The notes beneath the pieces are model-generated. The model worked only from the letters and a program-made list of their open reading frames with translations. It was not told where the DNA came from and searched no databases. Of a DNA stretch of 64,000 nt, positions 47,587 to 56,956 are shown in pieces. The translations under genes were made by a program, and so were the position numbers. Origin of the DNA: Vitreimonas flagellata (GTDB lineage: Bacteria > Pseudomonadota > Alphaproteobacteria > Caulobacterales > Aquidulcibacteraceae); the NCBI RefSeq assembly GCF_004634425.1, contig NZ_SBJL01000004.1, positions 1 to 64,000 on the forward strand, in the 5' to 3' direction. The first letter of the stretch is position 1. Every line of letters begins with the position of its first letter.

Positions 47587-50271
47587 ATGTCGAAGAAGCG
47601 GGATGGAATCCGCGCGAGCACGCGCGCGCTTATGGCTTTTGGTTTGGGCGTCGCGGGGGCCATCACGGCCACCCCCGCACTGGCACAAGAAACGGATGAC
47701 GAGATTGTCGTCACCGCCACGCGGCGCGATCAGTCGCTGCAGGAAGTGCCGATCGCGGTCACGCCGGTCACGGCGGAGATGATTGCAAACTCAGGCATCC
47801 GCGATGTGCAGGACCTGACATCGGTCGCGCCGGCGCTCCAGTTCAACGTGTCTGAAAGTGAAGCCTCGGCCACGGCGCGCCTCCGGGGCGTCGGCACGCA
47901 AGGCTCGAACCCGGGCCTCGAATCGGCGGTCGGCATTTTCATCGACGGCGTCTATCGCGCCCGCAACGGTGTGGCGCTGTCTGATCTTGGCGACGTCGCT
48001 CAGATCGAAGTTCTACGCGGCCCGCAGGGCACGCTGTTCGGTCGCAACACATCGGCCGGCCTCATCACGATCAACACGCGCGCGCCGGACCTCGGCGAAT
48101 TCGACGCCTTCGGCGAAGCGACGTACGGCGATTGGGGCGAGACGCGTCTTGCTGCCGGTGTGAACATTCCGCTAGTCGAGGACGTCATCGGTCTGAATTT
48201 CTTCGCGTCGAAGTCCGATCGCGATGGCTTCCTCGACATTAACAATGACGGCCCGAACACTTTGCTTGGCCCGTCGCGTCCGAACGACGATAGTGGCGAT
48301 GCAAACACACGCGGCGCTTACAATCTGCGCGGCCAATTGCTGTGGCAGATTACAGACGATGTCGATCTGCGTTTGATTGCCGACTATTCGGAGCGGGATG
48401 AAGCCTGCTGCGCGGCGCAGATTTACAATCCAGTTCTGCTCAACGGCAATCCGGTTACGAACCTCAACGCTTCCGGCGTTGAAGGCGCGCCCGTCAATTA
48501 CGGCACCGGCCGCCAGCAATGGATCGCCAACCTGGGCGGCTATGGCCCGAATGTCAGCGTTGGCACGCCGCTGGGAGCGCTGGGTGATGGCAATATCGGC
48601 GATCGCATCGGCTTCTCGAACTACGGCTATGCGGCGTCACTGCAAGATTACGGCGTGTCGGGCGAGCTGAATTGGGATTTCGGCAACGCGACGCTGACCT
48701 CCATCTCGGCTTATCGCAATTGGTCTTCCGCCGGCGGCAGCGATTCCGATTACTCGCAAGCTGACATCGTGTACGTCCCGCAAGGCGACGCGAACGGCAC
48801 CGAGTTCGAAATCTTCACGCAAGAGTTCCGTCTCGCGGGCGAGTGGGGCCGTCTCGATTGGCTGTTTGGCGTGTTCTATTCCGACGAAGTCATCGACCGG
48901 AATTTCTCGTTCCAAACCGGTTCCCAATACGGCGCGTACTTCGCTGGTCTCGACAGCATCATATCGGGCGGCACCGTCGCGCCTGGCCTCGGCACGGCGC
49001 CCGTCGGCGGCTCGCTCTCGACGCTGTACAACGGCCTCGCGCTCGTGCCGGCGAATGTCGGTTCGTTCGACCATTATGTGCAAGACGGCAGCTCGCTCGC
49101 CTTCTTCACGCACAACATCTTCGCGATCACAGACCAAACCGATCTCACGGTCGGCTTGCGCTTCACCACAGAAGACAAGGATTTGGTAGCGGACTTCAAC
49201 ACACCGTTCAACGTCAACGCGCTGCGGTCGGCGACGATCGCGGGTCTCGAAGCCGCGTTCGCGCTGCCAGCTGGCACGCTTGCGCCATTCAACAATTGCA
49301 ACCCAACCGTTGCGCCCGCGGGCCCGCCGCTCAGCTCGGTCATCGCCGCGCTTCGCTCAGGCTATTGCGTGCCGTGGCTCCGTAACGAGCTTGATGCGGT
49401 CGGCTACAACCAAAGCCGCGGTGAAGACGAATGGTCGGGCGTTGTTTCGCTTCGCCATGAATTCACCGATAACATCTCCGCCTACGCCTCGTTCTCGCGC
49501 GGCTACAAGGGCGGCGGCTTCAACCTCGATCGGAACTTCGACTACACCTATCAAGGCGGTGCGCCGTCGTCTGACTTCGACGCCGAACTTGTTGACGCGT
49601 ACGAAATCGGCGTGAAGACGGAATGGTTCAACGGCGACCTGCTGCTGAACATGGCCGTCTATTCGAATGAGTATTCGAACTTCCAGCTCAACACCTACAA
49701 TGGCATCCAATTCGTTGTGACGACTGTGCCGGAAGTAACTTCGGAAGGCGTCGAGCTCGACCTGATCTGGCGCACGCCAATCGAAGGCCTCTCCATCAAT
49801 GGAGGCGTCGCTTACACTGACGCGACCTATGGTCCGGACGATGGTTGGGTGCTTGCGAACCGCAACCCGATCACAGGTGAGCAGACGCTGGCCCGCTTGC
49901 CGAATTCTCAGCTGACGAATTCGCCGGAGTGGACCGCCACGACGTCGTTCACTTACAATCGACCGCTGTTCAACGGCGCGATGATGGGCTTGGCCTATCT
50001 CGACGCGCGCTATGTCGACGATCAGCTGACGGGTTCGGACTTGCGTCCGTCCAAGTTGCAACCGTCCTATACGTTGGTGAACGGCCGCATCGGTCTGGCC
50101 ACGGCGGACGAGCGTTGGGCGGTTGAGCTCTGGGCGCGTAATCTTACCGATGAGGAATACGTCCAAGTCGCGTTCGACGCGCCATTGCAACAAGGCACGG
50201 CGGGTCCGACGCAGGGCGCGTTCTTGGGTGACCCGCGCACCTACGGCATCACGCTGCGGGCGCGCTACTAA
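47587..50271 (+). CDS. TonB-dependent receptor
   Basis: ATG at 47587 follows CGGGAGGG. The 894-residue outer-membrane protein has a signal peptide (cleavage after ATPALA, residue about 31), the TonB box and plug (TDDEIVVTATRRDQSLQEVP IAV), the plug motif VEVLRGPQG-like QIEVLRGPQGTLFGRN, and a 22-strand barrel ending ITLRARY with the terminal aromatic. The group resembles the abundant TonB receptors of Caulobacterales that transport carbohydrates or aromatic compounds; the ligand cannot be read. The divergent TetR suggests substrate-induced control. Confidence 0.93.
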   Translation: MSKKRDGIRASTRALMAFGLGVAGAITATPALAQETDDEIVVTATRRDQSLQEVPIAVTPVTAEMIANSGIRDVQDLTSVAPALQFNVSESEASATARLRGVGTQGSNPGLESAVGIFIDGVYRARNGVALSDLGDVAQIEVLRGPQGTLFGRNTSAGLITINTRAPDLGEFDAFGEATYGDWGETRLAAGVNIPLVEDVIGLNFFASKSDRDGFLDINNDGPNTLLGPSRPNDDSGDANTRGAYNLRGQLLWQITDDVDLRLIADYSERDEACCAAQIYNPVLLNGNPVTNLNASGVEGAPVNYGTGRQQWIANLGGYGPNVSVGTPLGALGDGNIGDRIGFSNYGYAASLQDYGVSGELNWDFGNATLTSISAYRNWSSAGGSDSDYSQADIVYVPQGDANGTEFEIFTQEFRLAGEWGRLDWLFGVFYSDEVIDRNFSFQTGSQYGAYFAGLDSIISGGTVAPGLGTAPVGGSLSTLYNGLALVPANVGSFDHYVQDGSSLAFFTHNIFAITDQTDLTVGLRFTTEDKDLVADFNTPFNVNALRSATIAGLEAAFALPAGTLAPFNNCNPTVAPAGPPLSSVIAALRSGYCVPWLRNELDAVGYNQSRGEDEWSGVVSLRHEFTDNISAYASFSRGYKGGGFNLDRNFDYTYQGGAPSSDFDAELVDAYEIGVKTEWFNGDLLLNMAVYSNEYSNFQLNTYNGIQFVVTTVPEVTSEGVELDLIWRTPIEGLSINGGVAYTDATYGPDDGWVLANRNPITGEQTLARLPNSQLTNSPEWTATTSFTYNRPLFNGAMMGLAYLDARYVDDQLTGSDLRPSKLQPSYTLVNGRIGLATADERWAVELWARNLTDEEYVQVAFDAPLQQGTAGPTQGAFLGDPRTYGITLRARY

Positions 50272-50326
50272 GCGCTTTGGAATAAAGGCTCGGCGTCCAT
50301 CCCGCCGCGCCTCTCAAGGGAAGACT

Positions 50327-50355
50327 CGGCCGTGGCGCTCGCCACGGCCGTTTTT
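50327..50355 (+). terminator. Terminator after the TonB-dependent receptor
   Basis: CGGCCGTGGC and GCCACGGCCG (50327-50336, 50341-50350) form a perfect 10-bp stem with a GCTC loop, followed by TTTTTCG. It is a textbook rho-independent terminator 55 bases after the stop. Confidence 0.9.
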
Positions 50356-50437
50356 CGTCGTGTGACTCGTTCACGACTGCGTGGAGTGCACGCCAAAGCT
50401 TGCATTCGCGCCCGCTGGCGGGTCTAACGCAGCCCCC

Positions 50438-52297
50438 ATGCTGGAGATTTCCGACCTCACCTATCGCATCGGCCCCCGGCCGTTGTTCGAGAACGCCAAT
50501 GCGTTCATCGCTGAGGGCTGGAAGGTCGGCCTCGTCGGCCGCAATGGCACGGGCAAGTCGACGCTGCTGAAGCTGATCCGCGACGAAGTGGGCAAGGCCA
50601 ATTCATCGATCCGCGTGCGTCGCGGCGCGCGCATGGGCTTCGTTGCGCAGGAGGCCCCGCAGGTCGACACGCCGCTGATCGAACTTGTGATGGCGGCGGA
50701 CGAGGAGATGACGGCGCTGCTGAAGGAAGCGGAGACGGCGGAAGACCCACAGCGCATCGCCGACATCCATATGCGCTTGGCCGAGATCGACGGCTATTCG
50801 GGCGAAGCGCGCGCCAGCGCCATCATGATCGGGCTCGGTTTCGAACAAGAAGATCTGACGCGCGCCGCGCGCGAATTCTCCGGCGGCTGGCGCATGCGCG
50901 CCGCACTCGCCGGCGTGCTCTTCTCCAAGCCCGATCTGCTCATCCTCGACGAACCGACGAACTATCTCGATCTCGAAGGCGCGGCCTGGCTCGAAGAATA
51001 TCTGCGCGAATACGAGCACACCGTGATCTGCGTCAGCCACGACCGCGAAATGCTCAATCGTTCGGTGACGCATATCCTGGCGCTGGATGACAAGAAGCTT
51101 GAAGTCTTCGTTGGCGGCTACGATGCGTATCTGAAGAAGAAGGCCGAGCGCATGGCGCTGGCGCAAGGGATGAAGGCCAAGCAGGATGCGCAAAAGGCGC
51201 ATCTGCAAAAATTCATCGATCGCTTCCGCGCCAAGGCGTCGAAGGCGGCGCAGGCGCAGAGCCGGATCAAGCAGCTCGAAAAGATGCAGGACATCGCCGT
51301 GCCGCTCGAAGAGCGCACGATCCCGTTCCACTTCGAGGATCCGGTGCAGCTGGCGTCGCCGCTCGTCGTGCTGGACGAATGCGATCTTGGCTACATCGAA
51401 GGCAAGCCGGTCCTGAAGAAGGTGTCGCTGCGGCTCGATCACGATGACCGCATCGTCATCATCGGCCCGAATGGGCAGGGCAAGACGACGTTGGTGAAAT
51501 CGATTGCCGCGCGGTTGCCGCTACTGGCCGGGAAGCGCGTCGCCTCGGGCAAAGCCGTAATGGGCTATTTCAGCCAGGATCAGTTGGACGAATTGCGCGA
51601 AGGCGAAACCGTGCTGGAGCACGTGCGCGATTTGGAGCCGGATTGGGCGCCGCCGCGTCTGCGCTCGCTTGCGGCGCGGATGGGTTTCGGCGTCGAGAAG
51701 ATCGACACGAAGGTTCAGAACCTCTCGGGCGGCGAGAAGGTGCGGTTGTTGTTGGGCCTGATGGCGCACCACAAACCTCACGTTCTGATCCTCGACGAAC
51801 CGACCTCGCACTTGGATATCGACAGCCGCGAAGCTTTGATCCACGCCATCAATGAATACGAAGGCGCCGTGCTGCTGATCACGCACGACATCTATCTGGC
51901 CGAAGCCTGCGCGGATCGCCTCTGGCTCGTCTATCACGGGCGCGCGCGCCAATATGACGGCGACCTCGAAGATTATCGCAAGCTTGTCGCGGCGGCGGAT
52001 CGCCCGCGTGATGAGGGCACGGTGAAGCAGGTGGAAGCCGCTTCGGCGCAAGCTGAGACGAAGCCGAAGGTTTCGAAATACACGTTGCAGCGCAAGCTCG
52101 AAGCCGCCGAAGCCGAGATGCAACAAGCGCAAGCTGCGCTCGCGAAGATCGATACGGCGCTGGCCGATCCGGAGCTTTTCAATCGCGATCAGAAGCGCGG
52201 GGAATCTTTGTTGAAAGAGCGCTCCCATGCGGCGACCGGCTTAGCGAAAGCCGAGGCCGCATGGCTCGAAGCGAGCGAGGCTTTAGAGCGCGCATAG
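50438..52297 (+). CDS. ABC-F family ATP-binding protein
   Basis: ATG at 50438 (MLEISDLTYRIGPRPLFENA) is chosen; the frame to 50381 lacks support. The 619-residue cytosolic protein has two ATPase domains: Walker A GRNGTGKST and signature FSGGWRMR with LLILDEPTNYLDLEG, then GPNGQGKTT, LSGGEKVRLLL, and VLILDEPTSHLDID. A P-site interaction linker joins them, and a C-terminal coiled coil (LEAAEAEMQQAQAALAKIDT) ends the protein. ABC-F proteins act on ribosomes. The subgroup may be Uup-like; E-site or antibiotic-related roles are not decided. Confidence 0.92.
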   Translation: MLEISDLTYRIGPRPLFENANAFIAEGWKVGLVGRNGTGKSTLLKLIRDEVGKANSSIRVRRGARMGFVAQEAPQVDTPLIELVMAADEEMTALLKEAETAEDPQRIADIHMRLAEIDGYSGEARASAIMIGLGFEQEDLTRAAREFSGGWRMRAALAGVLFSKPDLLILDEPTNYLDLEGAAWLEEYLREYEHTVICVSHDREMLNRSVTHILALDDKKLEVFVGGYDAYLKKKAERMALAQGMKAKQDAQKAHLQKFIDRFRAKASKAAQAQSRIKQLEKMQDIAVPLEERTIPFHFEDPVQLASPLVVLDECDLGYIEGKPVLKKVSLRLDHDDRIVIIGPNGQGKTTLVKSIAARLPLLAGKRVASGKAVMGYFSQDQLDELREGETVLEHVRDLEPDWAPPRLRSLAARMGFGVEKIDTKVQNLSGGEKVRLLLGLMAHHKPHVLILDEPTSHLDIDSREALIHAINEYEGAVLLITHDIYLAEACADRLWLVYHGRARQYDGDLEDYRKLVAAADRPRDEGTVKQVEAASAQAETKPKVSKYTLQRKLEAAEAEMQQAQAALAKIDTALADPELFNRDQKRGESLLKERSHAATGLAKAEAAWLEASEALERA

Positions 52298-52319
52298 CCC
52301 ACCCCTCCTCACGAAGTGG

Positions 52320-52420
52320 GGAGGGGCAGGGGTGGGGACCGCGCCGTCGATCAAGGTTGCGCGCCGGCCCGTATGATGTGCGCTCTTCAAACACTGAGCG
52401 GTCCCCACCCCTACCCCTCC
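52320..52420. repeat. Long GC-rich inverted repeat
   Basis: GGAGGGGCAGGGGTGGGGAC plus CGC (52320-52342) is complementary, with a single mismatch, to the block GCGGTCCCCACCCCTACCCC plus TCC (52398-52420); 55 bases separate the arms. Adjacent CCACCCCTCCTC and GGGGAGGG extend the symmetry. Similar palindromes are scattered in many GC-rich genomes; a mobile or structural role is possible. Confidence 0.7.
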
Positions 52421-52522
52421 GCGCGCGCGGGGAGGGACTGCGCACGACCTTGGCCGCGTGAAGCGGGGCCTCACACGGTTGGGTCGACGGAAAGGTGCGG
52501 GCGAGGACTCCCGCGCTCCATG

Positions 52523-53011
52523 TTAGGAGCTATCCGCTGCAAACACTGGCGGAGTAGCCAGCGTGCTGACGCGCTCGTGCAGCGGACGCACTAAGCGAAT
52601 GCCGAAGAGGCGCGTGAGGCCGCGGGCGAGGCGACGCGCGGCGCGGTCGGCGAGGGCGTCGACGTTGTTGAGTGTGTTCACGATGAGCACGAAGCGCGTG
52701 AGCAGGTCGCGATGTTGCAAGCGCTTGCGGAGATAGGAGCCGCGGCCCGCGCGGGTGATGGTGCGCAGCTTCGGCGGATGACCTGTGCCCATGCCAAGCT
52801 TGGCGGCCGCGTGAAGGATGATGATGTTGTTGATGGTGCCGGCGACGGCGTCGAGATTGGCGTAGAAGCCGCGTGCGAGCAGGTGACGTTCGCTGACGCG
52901 GCCTAAGCTGTCGCGAAACATGAGCGCGCCCACCCAGAAGAGCAGCAGACGAGCCCCGGCGATCAGCCTGGTCTTTCTATGCTCTGTGATGGTGGGGGCG
53001 GTGTGTTTCAT
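52523..53011 (-). CDS. Hypothetical protein of the envelope type
   Basis: ATG at 53011 (MKHTAPTITEHRKTRLIAGA) is preferred; the frame to 53128 extends through short palindromes at 53068-53089 (CCGCCGGC and GCCGGCGG). The 162-residue product is basic, with an apolar segment RLIAGARLLLFWVGALMF at about 14-31 and a helical rest, for example NLDAVAGTINNIIILHAAAK and LTRFVLIVNTLNNVDALADR. I have no family assignment. The relation to the palindromes and the inverted repeat at 52320 may indicate an element, but this is not demonstrable. Confidence 0.5.
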   Translation of the reverse strand: MKHTAPTITEHRKTRLIAGARLLLFWVGALMFRDSLGRVSERHLLARGFYANLDAVAGTINNIIILHAAAKLGMGTGHPPKLRTITRAGRGSYLRKRLQHRDLLTRFVLIVNTLNNVDALADRAARRLARGLTRLFGIRLVRPLHERVSTLATPPVFAADSS

Positions 53012-53204
53012 GCGCGGCAGAGTAAGTGCGCGCATAAGTCGGTCGGATAGATTCTTTTTCTTGACCGCCGGCTTCCAGCCGGCGGTTTGGTTTGGCGTAC
53101 AAAATCTTTGAAGATATTGCTGTTTCAACCACCCCGGCGGGGACGCCGGCGGTCCAAGAGGGCCGGCGCGTGTGGGATAGAGCGCCGCTCTATCCCCGCA
53201 TTTG

Positions 53205-53657
53205 CTAACCCACCGGCGTCAGTGGCTTGTCTTTGATGCGATCGAGATTGCCGCTGCCGGGAATGAACAGCGCTTCGATGCGGATGCCGTCGGGGTCTTT
53301 GAACAATGTCGAATAATAGCCGGGCGCCCAGGCGCCTTCTTCCGGGGCGCGGATGATCTTGGCGCCGAAATCGCGCATCGATGTGTGGAGCGCCTCCACG
53401 TCTTCGCGTGAGCGAAGGCGGAAACAGAAATGGTGCAGGCCGACGCGCCACTGATCGAACGGCGTGTCGCGATGTTCGGCGCTTGCTGCGCGGATCAGCA
53501 CGCCGGTACGGCCGCCGATGCAATAGAACACCTCGGCATGATCGTATTGCACGCGCATGCCGAACGTCTCGTGCAGCAGCCGATAGTAGAACGGCCGGCT
53601 CGCCGCGACGTCGCGCACCGTCAACTGAATGTGGGCGATGCCGTTGGGATCGATCAT
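53205..53657 (-). CDS. VOC (glyoxalase/bleomycin-resistance) superfamily protein
   Basis: ATG at 53657 starts MIDPNGIAHIQLTVRDVAAS. The 150-residue protein has the two beta-alpha-beta-beta-beta modules: GIAHIQLTVRDVAASRPFYY with the first His ligand, and GLHHFCFRLRSREDVEALHT, then FKDPDGIRIEALFIPG with the Glu ligand. The D-P-D-G-I-R-I-E signature is typical of metal-dependent VOC enzymes or resistance proteins; the substrate is unknown. It is 38 bases from the typA stop, possibly co-transcribed. Confidence 0.88.
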   Translation of the reverse strand: MIDPNGIAHIQLTVRDVAASRPFYYRLLHETFGMRVQYDHAEVFYCIGGRTGVLIRAASAEHRDTPFDQWRVGLHHFCFRLRSREDVEALHTSMRDFGAKIIRAPEEGAWAPGYYSTLFKDPDGIRIEALFIPGSGNLDRIKDKPLTPVG

Positions 53658-53695
53658 GCCGCGCCTCCCTGATGAGAGGCGCAGCATAACACGAT

Positions 53696-55537
53696 TTAGC
53701 TCGCTTCCTTGGCCTTCGCGGCGCGCTTGCGCTCGTTCGGGTCGAGATAGGCTTTGCGGATGCGGATGGCGGCCGGCGTGACTTCCACCAGCTCGTCATC
53801 TTCGATCCAGGCCATGGCTTGTTCAAGCGTCATGCGACGTGGCGGCGTGAGGCGGATCGATTCATCCTTGCCCGAGGCGCGCACGTTGGTGAGCTTTTTG
53901 CCTTTGAGCGGATTCACATCGAGATCTTCGCCGCGTGAGTTTTCGCCGATGATCATGCCTTCATAGACGTCTTCGCCGTCAGCGATGAACATCTGGCCGC
54001 GCTCTTCCAGATTCCACAACGCGTATGCCGTCGATTGGCCGTTGTCGTTCGAGATCAGCGCACCGTTGCGGCGGCCAGGAATCTCGCCCTTCCACGGCGC
54101 CCACGAATGGAACAGGCGGTTCATCACGCCCGAACCGCGCGTGTCGGTGAGGAATTCGCCGTGATAGCCGACCATGCCGCGCGATGGCGCGTACATCACC
54201 ATGCGCGTCTTGCCGCCGCCTGACGGACGCATGTCCTGCAGCTCGGCCTTGCGGATGCTCATCTTTTCGATGACGACGCCGGTGTATTCATCGTCGACGT
54301 CGATGACGACTTCTTCGACCGGCTCAAGCGTTTGGCCGTTTTCGCTGCGCGTCAGCACCTTCGGGCGCGAGAGTGAAAGTTCGAAGCCTTCGCGGCGCAT
54401 GGTTTCCACCAGCACGCCGAGTTGCAATTCGCCGCGACCGGCGACCTCAAACGCGTCCTTGTTGCCCGTCTCGGTCACGCGGATGGCGACGTTGGATTCC
54501 GCTTCCGCCATCAGGCGGGCGCGGATGACGCGGCTTTGCACCTTATCGCCGGCGCGGCCAGCGAGCGGTGAATCGTTGATCGACACGGTGATCGCCAAGG
54601 TTGGCGGATCGATCGGCGTCGACGGAATCGGCGCTGCAAGATCGGGCGAGCCAATCGTGTCGGCGACCGTTGTGTCAACGAGGCCAGCGATAGCGATAAT
54701 GTCGCCAGCTTCGGCGCTTTCGACGGGCACGCGCTTCAAGCCGCGGAACGAGAGCAGCTTGGTCAAACGCCCGCGCTCGATTTCTTTGCCTTCGCGCGTG
54801 AGCGCGCGCACCGGATCGCCCACTTTCACGCGGCCGGATTCAACGCGGCCTGTCAGCATGCGGCCGAGGAACGGATCGGAATCGATCATCGTCACCAGGA
54901 AGCCGAATGGCTCGTCGCGACGCGAGACCGGCTCAGGATCGGGCACGTGGCGCACGATCAGTTCGAAGAGGGGGGTGAGGTCCTTGTTCTCGGCGCTCAT
55001 TTCCGTCTTCGCCCAGCCTTCCTTGCCGGAAGCGTAAAGGATCGGGAAATCGGCTTGCTCGTCGGTGGCGCCGAGCGCGAGGAAGAGTTCGAAGATTTCG
55101 TTGAGTGCGTTGTCAGGGTTCGCGCTCGGGCGATCGACCTTGTTGAGCACCACCATCGGCTTCAGGCCGCGCTTCAGTGCTTTCGACAGCACGAACTTGG
55201 TTTGCGGCATGACGCCTTCGCTGGCGTCCACAAGGATCACACAACCATCCACCATGCCGAGGATGCGTTCGACTTCGCCGCCGAAATCGGCGTGGCCGGG
55301 CGTGTCGACGATATTGAGGCGATATTCCTCGCCGCCCTTGTCCCAGAGGATCGAGGTGCACTTGGCCAGGATGGTGATGCCGCGCTCGCGCTCTTGGTCG
55401 TTCGAATCCATGGCGCGCTCTTGGCGCGCTTCGTTCGCGCGGAAGGCGCCGCCTTGCGAGAGCAGCTGGTCAACGAGCGTCGTCTTGCCATGGTCGACGT
55501 GGGCGATGATCGCCAGATTCCTAAGGCGCTCGGCCAT
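53696..55537 (-). CDS. typA: Translational GTPase TypA/BipA
   Basis: The 613-residue ribosome-associated GTPase supports growth at low temperature and 50S assembly. G motifs are IIAHVDHGKTTLVDQLLSQG (G1), RERGITILAKCTS (G2), NIVDTPGHADFGGEVER (G3) and VVLNKVDRPSANPD (G4); the C-terminal BipA-specific domain has SRGMVGYHGEFLTDTRGSGV and MRPSGGGKTRMVMYAPSRG-like blocks. The length equals the family. It runs opposite to the candidate small RNA at 55700. Confidence 0.95.
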   Translation of the reverse strand: MAERLRNLAIIAHVDHGKTTLVDQLLSQGGAFRANEARQERAMDSNDQERERGITILAKCTSILWDKGGEEYRLNIVDTPGHADFGGEVERILGMVDGCVILVDASEGVMPQTKFVLSKALKRGLKPMVVLNKVDRPSANPDNALNEIFELFLALGATDEQADFPILYASGKEGWAKTEMSAENKDLTPLFELIVRHVPDPEPVSRRDEPFGFLVTMIDSDPFLGRMLTGRVESGRVKVGDPVRALTREGKEIERGRLTKLLSFRGLKRVPVESAEAGDIIAIAGLVDTTVADTIGSPDLAAPIPSTPIDPPTLAITVSINDSPLAGRAGDKVQSRVIRARLMAEAESNVAIRVTETGNKDAFEVAGRGELQLGVLVETMRREGFELSLSRPKVLTRSENGQTLEPVEEVVIDVDDEYTGVVIEKMSIRKAELQDMRPSGGGKTRMVMYAPSRGMVGYHGEFLTDTRGSGVMNRLFHSWAPWKGEIPGRRNGALISNDNGQSTAYALWNLEERGQMFIADGEDVYEGMIIGENSRGEDLDVNPLKGKKLTNVRASGKDESIRLTPPRRMTLEQAMAWIEDDELVEVTPAAIRIRKAYLDPNERKRAAKAKEAS

Positions 55538-55689
55538 TTTGACGCTTTCTGTATAGGTGGTGGCGCGTTCTGCCCGGCCCTGGCGCCTGCATCAACGGCA
55601 CGTGTGGAAATTCCTTATGCACTATCCATGCGTTTTTGCATGTGTGCAGCGCAATATGACAAGACAATCAGAAAAAGTCAATAAAAACA

Positions 55690-55856
55690 GATTTGTACTT
55701 TTGATTACGGGAATGTGACGGCCAATTCAGCTTGCGCTTTGCTGCGCTGCACACTAGTTTGATCGTGTTGCAGCGTTTCGCGACGTTGCACCCGCCCTAT
55801 CGGGCGTTTCCTCCCTATTGACCTTCAGCCGCGGGCTAACCCCCGCGGCTTTCTTT
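55690..55856 (+). ncRNA. Candidate small RNA with its own terminator
   Basis: Between two minus-strand genes a strong plus-strand terminator (55827-55850, AGCCGCGGG stem, T-run after it) has no protein gene before it. The 120-odd bases upstream contain a hairpin CGCCC-TAT-CGGGCG (about 55790-55806) and an unpaired CTCCCTATTGACC, a pyrimidine-rich stretch of the kind that pairs with ribosome-binding sites. The 5' end is a guess from AT-rich sequence at 55660-55710. No known RNA family is recognised by eye. Confidence 0.4.
55827..55856 (+). terminator. Rho-independent terminator in the typA upstream region
   Basis: AGCCGCGGG (55827-55835) and CCCGCGGCT (55842-55850) form a perfect 9-bp stem, followed by TTCTTTTTG on the plus strand. 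Confidence 0.85.
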
Positions 55857-55899
55857 TTGCGCTGAATGGCGCGGCCGTGTCACCGGTGGCGGGGGAGGC

Positions 55900-56820
55900 T
55901 TAAGCCAAGCTTTTATGCAGCGTCGCCGCGGCGAGCGCTTCGGCCAATCGGCTCATATCGGCGCGTACGCGCGTATGGCCATTGGTGCGCTCCAGCGTGC
56001 GCTCGTCCACATAAAGCGCGCGATTAATCTCGATCTGCAGCGCATGCACGCGCTGCGCGGGGCGGCCGTAGGTTTGCGTGGTATGTCCGCCGGCGAACGG
56101 TGCGTTGCGTGCGACGCGATAATTCATCCGCCGCAACGTCGCTTCCGCCAACGCTGTCACCGACGGATGGCACGAGGCGCCAAAGCGATCGCCCAGCACG
56201 ATATCCGGCGCATGCGCGCCGCGCGCGTTCGACGGCATCGAATGGCAATCGATCAACACCGCGCAGCCAAATTGCGCCTTCGTTTCCAACAGCAAGTTTT
56301 GCAGCGTTTCGTGATAGGGCCGATGCACCGCATCGATGCGGCGCGACGCTTCATGCAGTGAAAGCTTGCGTCGATAGATCGCCTGGCCGTCGCCGCTGAC
56401 GCGCGGAATAGCGCCTAAACCCGCTTGCACGCGCGCTGATGTCGTGTGCACCGAAGCGGGCGGGCGTTCGTCGAACATCTCCGGATCAAGCTCCGCCGCG
56501 TCGCGATTGAGATCGACATACGCACGCGCAAACGTGGCCGAGAGCAAGCTCGCCCCGTGCGCCGCCACGCCCGCAAACAATTCGTCCACGTACGCGTCTT
56601 CCGTTCGCCGCAGCGAGATCAGCCCCACGCGCGCATCCGCCAGCAATTCGGCCGGATAACGCCGTCCACTATGCGGTGAGGCAAAGATGAGCGGGCTCGT
56701 CCTGTGCAGCGGCTCCACCAGCACGAAAGGCGGCTCCGGGCGTGCGTCGGGGAGGCTTGCGCCCTCAGCTGGCGCATACGCCGCGCCCTGTCCCAGATCG
56801 GAGGAGTCCATTGCCGCCAT
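55900..56820 (-). CDS. N-formylglutamate amidohydrolase family protein
   Basis: The 306-residue enzyme family hydrolyses N-formyl-glutamate or related amides. Features: SPLIFASPHSGRRYPAELLA near 42, ARAYVDLNRDAAELDPEMFD, VLIDCHSMPSNARGAHAPDI, and GGHTTQTYGRPAQRVHALQIEINRA in pieces; the His and Glu metal-binding pattern (H-S-G, C-H-S) is preserved. No histidine-utilisation genes are adjacent, so the physiological substrate is uncertain. It is divergent from cpdR. Confidence 0.9.
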   Translation of the reverse strand: MAAMDSSDLGQGAAYAPAEGASLPDARPEPPFVLVEPLHRTSPLIFASPHSGRRYPAELLADARVGLISLRRTEDAYVDELFAGVAAHGASLLSATFARAYVDLNRDAAELDPEMFDERPPASVHTTSARVQAGLGAIPRVSGDGQAIYRRKLSLHEASRRIDAVHRPYHETLQNLLLETKAQFGCAVLIDCHSMPSNARGAHAPDIVLGDRFGASCHPSVTALAEATLRRMNYRVARNAPFAGGHTTQTYGRPAQRVHALQIEINRALYVDERTLERTNGHTRVRADMSRLAEALAAATLHKSLA

Positions 56821-56956
56821 TGTTCGCTGTAGCCCGCGGGTGCGTCAATGTTTGCACATGCTTAGCTTTTGGCATGGGCCTTCAGCGGCCCTTTACCGGT
56901 CCTGTGCTAGACGTTACCGGTTCAAGAACGGGGGCCGGGCGATCCGGAGCAAGCGC

